From: a bacterium
GTDB taxonomy: Bacteria; Hydrogenedentota; Hydrogenedentia; Hydrogenedentiales; SLHB01
Assembly (NCBI GenBank): GCA_024231375.1
Contig: JAAEQP010000109.1
Location: 1-9,398 of the forward strand
Direction of reading: 5' to 3'
Length of the DNA stretch: 9,398 nucleotides
Under the pieces are notes generated by a model. It made no database searches, was not told the origin of the DNA, and saw nothing but the letters and a program-made list of their open reading frames with translations. Of the stretch, positions 7,198-9,398 are shown piece by piece (within the stretch, counting starts at the first letter, position 1; each line of letters opens with the position of its first letter). The position numbers and the translations under genes are program-made.

Positions 7198-7228
7198 GGG
7201 GACGCCTGCACATCATAAAGGTGTGAGT

Positions 7229-9337
7229 ATGACAATGAAAAGCGATTCCGAACTGGTCCAGGCCGTCCTTGAGGGTGGCCGCGCGGCGTACGGCGAGCTG
7301 GTGAACCGGTACCGCGACCAAGTGGTCCGCCAATGTCACCGCATGACGGGCAACTTGCCCGATGCCGAGGATCTGGCCCATGAAGCCTTCGTAGAGGCCT
7401 TCGTGAAGATCGGTCAGTTGCGGAATCCCGCGCGATTTGGCGCGTGGCTGCGCGTCGTGGCCCTGAATGTATGTCGAATGTGGCTGCGGGCTCGCAAGCG
7501 CGACTGGGCTGCTCACGAAGAAGCCGCTCGATCACTTCAGGACCGCGCCGCGGACCCGGACCCCCACGGGACGCCGCTACGGGACGGACTCAGCAGGCTG
7601 GGACGCACACACCGCCTCATGCTGGCACTTCACTACTTCGAGGAGCTGTCCTATGAAGAGATTGCCCAGTTCCTCGAGGTACCCATTGGCACCGTCATGA
7701 GCAGACTGCATCGCGCGCGCCGGACGCTGAAGGAGGCGCTTGCCCAAATGGACGAGAGTGAGGACGAAGCTATGCCTATCGAAGACGAGTTCACGGAGGA
7801 GGTTGACGCGGAGGTCGCGTTGCTTCTTCAGGTGTTCAAGGAGCAACCCAGCGCGATGGAACGGCTCACCGTGATCCTGGCGCACTCGCCGGAACGCTTC
7901 GCGGAACTGGTCGCGGGGACAAACGATGAAGAAACGATCCACAGGTTAAGTGTGCTGCTCCCGCGACTCGGACAGGACGCGATGCGTGTCATCGTTCGAC
8001 TCTGCACCGGCAGCGACGCAACGGCACGCGTCCAGGCGGTGGCGCTGCTGCGCGCGGCCGTGGGGCGCACCCATGCGGTCTTGAGCGGAAAGAAGACCCG
8101 CTGGGGCCTTCCCTCTCCCTGCGTGTACTCCATGCTGGATGCAATCCTTCAGTCGGATGCGGGAGACCCCGCCAAGACCGAACTCCTGGCGGACCTCATG
8201 GACGCTCAGGACGACGAACCGACACAGACGATTCTGGCGTGCGCGTTGCTGTGTTTTCGGGACGAGGCGGCGCGCGTGCTTCTGGATCGGTTCTGGGACG
8301 GGAACGGCTGGGGCACACCATGTGTGCTCTATGCCTTGTGCCGCATGCCGGCCCTGTTCCTGGACGATCTGACGCCTGCCTGCGGATCGGACTTGCCAGA
8401 CAGAAGAGAAAGGGCGCTGGTTGGTCTTGAAGCCCTCGCCCGGAACATCAACAGCCCGTGGTTGCGGGGGTCCACGCGCCGGGAGTATCTTCACGAGCTT
8501 AGAACGCGGGTGAAATGGCCGCCCATCCGGCCAAGCGACCTTGAACCGCGGGTCGTGAGGGGAATCGAGGACTGCGCGGTGCGGTTTGTATCGTCGGACG
8601 ATGCGGACACTTGCGCGTCGGCGTTTCGGATTCTTGGCCATATGCGGTCTTCGCGGTGCAGGGAAACGACGATCGAAGGAACACGGCATCAAGACGAGCG
8701 GGTCCGCGTGGCGGCGTTGTTGGCGCTTGCGGAACTGGGCGATCAGGACGATCTGCTCGTGTACGTTCACGCCCTTCAAGAAGGAGCGCCCGCCGAACGA
8801 CGGGCGGCCGCCGGGCTGTTGAGCCGGTTCGATGTGGAGACCGCTGAGCCGCTGTTGGCGGACCTCGCGGAAGACGCGGACCCGAAGGTGCGGCAGGCTG
8901 CCGTGCTGGCCCTCGGCGAGATCGATGCGGACTCGGCGAGAGAGAGGCTCAGGGAATTGCTGCAATCGCGCGACAAACGTGTGGTCAAGGCGGCCGCATC
9001 GGCGCTGTATGGAGGCACGCCCAGCGGGAGCGGGAAGCGGACGATTCAGGATCGCATCCTGAGGCAGGACCACGATGAGGAGCCCGTGGCTCACATTTCC
9101 CTGGACGCCGCCATGCGGTTCGCCTTCGATGGGACGAAACCGCGCACGCACCAAGAGATCACGCGGCAACTGGCCGGCGTGTGCGGTGACTACTCCGCCA
9201 CGCGGCGGTACCTCATCGAGCAGGGGCTCATGGATCGCGACGGCGGGGTCTACGAATTCACGGAACGCGGACGCGCGGCGTGGCGCGTCGAACACTTCAT
9301 CCTGGATCACTACCTCAACGCGGTGTGCCCCGGCTGA
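7229..9337 (+). CDS. ECF-like sigma-70 factor fused to HEAT repeats and a DUF2087-like domain
   Basis: The 702-aa protein begins as an ECF-type RNA polymerase sigma factor, normally about 200 aa, and continues for 500 more residues. Region 2 is about residues 15-90 (YGELVNRYRDQVVRQ, DAEDLAHEAFVEAF, RFGAWLRVVALN). Region 4 is about 118-172, with the helix-turn-helix LSYEEIAQFLEVPIGTVMSRLHRAR region (140-164). An acidic linker (175-195) leads to an alpha-helical part; clear HEAT repeats run about 488-595 (DERVRVAALLALAELGD; DPKVRQAAVLALGEID; DKRVVKAAASALYG). The C-terminus (about 622-682; THQEITRQL, DYSATRRYLIEQGLMDRD) resembles DUF2087. No TM segment is seen. I chose ATG 7229 over the upstream in-frame ATG at 6929, because AAAGGTG (7217-7223) sits 5 nt before it, the sigma domain begins there, and the extra 100 codons would overlap the kinase gene antisense. 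GTG at 7223 is too close to the RBS. The gene diverges from the kinase operon. The HEAT part may bind a protein regulator; that is inference. Confidence 0.9.
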   Translation: MTMKSDSELVQAVLEGGRAAYGELVNRYRDQVVRQCHRMTGNLPDAEDLAHEAFVEAFVKIGQLRNPARFGAWLRVVALNVCRMWLRARKRDWAAHEEAARSLQDRAADPDPHGTPLRDGLSRLGRTHRLMLALHYFEELSYEEIAQFLEVPIGTVMSRLHRARRTLKEALAQMDESEDEAMPIEDEFTEEVDAEVALLLQVFKEQPSAMERLTVILAHSPERFAELVAGTNDEETIHRLSVLLPRLGQDAMRVIVRLCTGSDATARVQAVALLRAAVGRTHAVLSGKKTRWGLPSPCVYSMLDAILQSDAGDPAKTELLADLMDAQDDEPTQTILACALLCFRDEAARVLLDRFWDGNGWGTPCVLYALCRMPALFLDDLTPACGSDLPDRRERALVGLEALARNINSPWLRGSTRREYLHELRTRVKWPPIRPSDLEPRVVRGIEDCAVRFVSSDDADTCASAFRILGHMRSSRCRETTIEGTRHQDERVRVAALLALAELGDQDDLLVYVHALQEGAPAERRAAAGLLSRFDVETAEPLLADLAEDADPKVRQAAVLALGEIDADSARERLRELLQSRDKRVVKAAASALYGGTPSGSGKRTIQDRILRQDHDEEPVAHISLDAAMRFAFDGTKPRTHQEITRQLAGVCGDYSATRRYLIEQGLMDRDGGVYEFTERGRAAWRVEHFILDHYLNAVCPG

Positions 9338-9398
9338 CAGGCCCTCGATCCGGAATCGCCAGTTGGCAACGACCCCAAGTAGCGCAGGCGTCTCGCCT

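Larger units (their letters stand above)
7142..7201. repeat. 9-bp inverted repeat spanning two divergent -10 elements
   Basis: CCCCATTAT (7142-7150) and ATAATGGGG (7193-7201) are perfect reverse complements with 42 bp between them. Each arm contains most of a candidate -10 box: CATAAT on the minus strand towards the kinase gene and AATAAT on the plus strand towards the sigma gene. Both -10 boxes are followed by GGGG. This may be a shared operator or simply two similar promoters. Confidence 0.55.

Noticed and set aside
6929..7228. Upstream extension of the HEAT-sigma gene to an in-frame ATG at 6929
   Set aside because: The extra 100 codons overlap the kinase gene antisense and the promoter region, resemble no domain, and lack a good ribosome binding site. 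The sigma domain and AAAGGTG favour ATG 7229.
7946..9310. Long 454-codon minus-strand open frame inside the HEAT-sigma gene
   Set aside because: Its translation is rich in Arg, Pro and His without any recognisable domain, as expected for a GC-rich antisense shadow of a real gene.

Overview
The window is about 9.4 kb of GC-rich bacterial DNA with long, dense genes. It holds five genes on the minus strand and one on the plus strand. The organism cannot be named from the sequence. The mix of a HEAT-repeat ECF sigma factor, a Cache-PAS kinase with a sigma-54 response regulator, and a chemoreceptor next to an RsbW-like ATPase would fit a Planctomycetota/Hydrogenedentota-type lineage or a deltaproteobacterium. 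This is an impression, not a demonstrated placement.

Layout. Positions 1-299 are non-coding and hold a C/T-rich hairpin repeat and a good intrinsic terminator for the minus-strand genes. From right to left on the minus strand, 3285-300 is a compact three-gene unit: an RsbW/anti-sigma-type ATP-binding protein, CheW (8-nt overlap with the ATPase gene) and a two-TM methyl-accepting chemotaxis protein. Upstream is a 428-bp non-coding stretch (3286-3713) with a plausible sigma-54 promoter close to the ATPase gene, two dyads that could be activator sites, and a 23-bp, nearly perfect inverted repeat around 125 bp. The repeat touches the end of the next gene. From 3714 to 7047, also on the minus strand, is a two-gene operon: a Cache-PAS histidine kinase followed 16 nt later by an NtrC-type response regulator with intact REC, GAFTGA and Fis-HTH elements. 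A strong sigma-70-like promoter lies ahead of the kinase gene. Divergent from it (7229-9337, plus strand) is a 702-aa ECF-like sigma factor fused to HEAT repeats and a DUF2087-like C-terminal domain. The last 61 bases hold no recognisable feature.

A working model, which is inference: a periplasmic signal sensed by the Cache domain activates the sigma-54 response regulator. That regulator drives the adjacent ATPase-CheW-MCP unit through the -24/-12 promoter and the upstream dyads. The divergent HEAT-sigma gene shares a 181-bp control region with the kinase gene, where the two -10 elements lie in the arms of a 9-bp inverted repeat. No CheA, CheY, CheR, CheB or STAS partner is encoded here, so the receptor module must use components from elsewhere. 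All six main genes belong to familiar families. The novelty, if any, is in the arrangement, the regulatory DNA, the sigma-HEAT-DUF2087 fusion and the inverted-repeat element.
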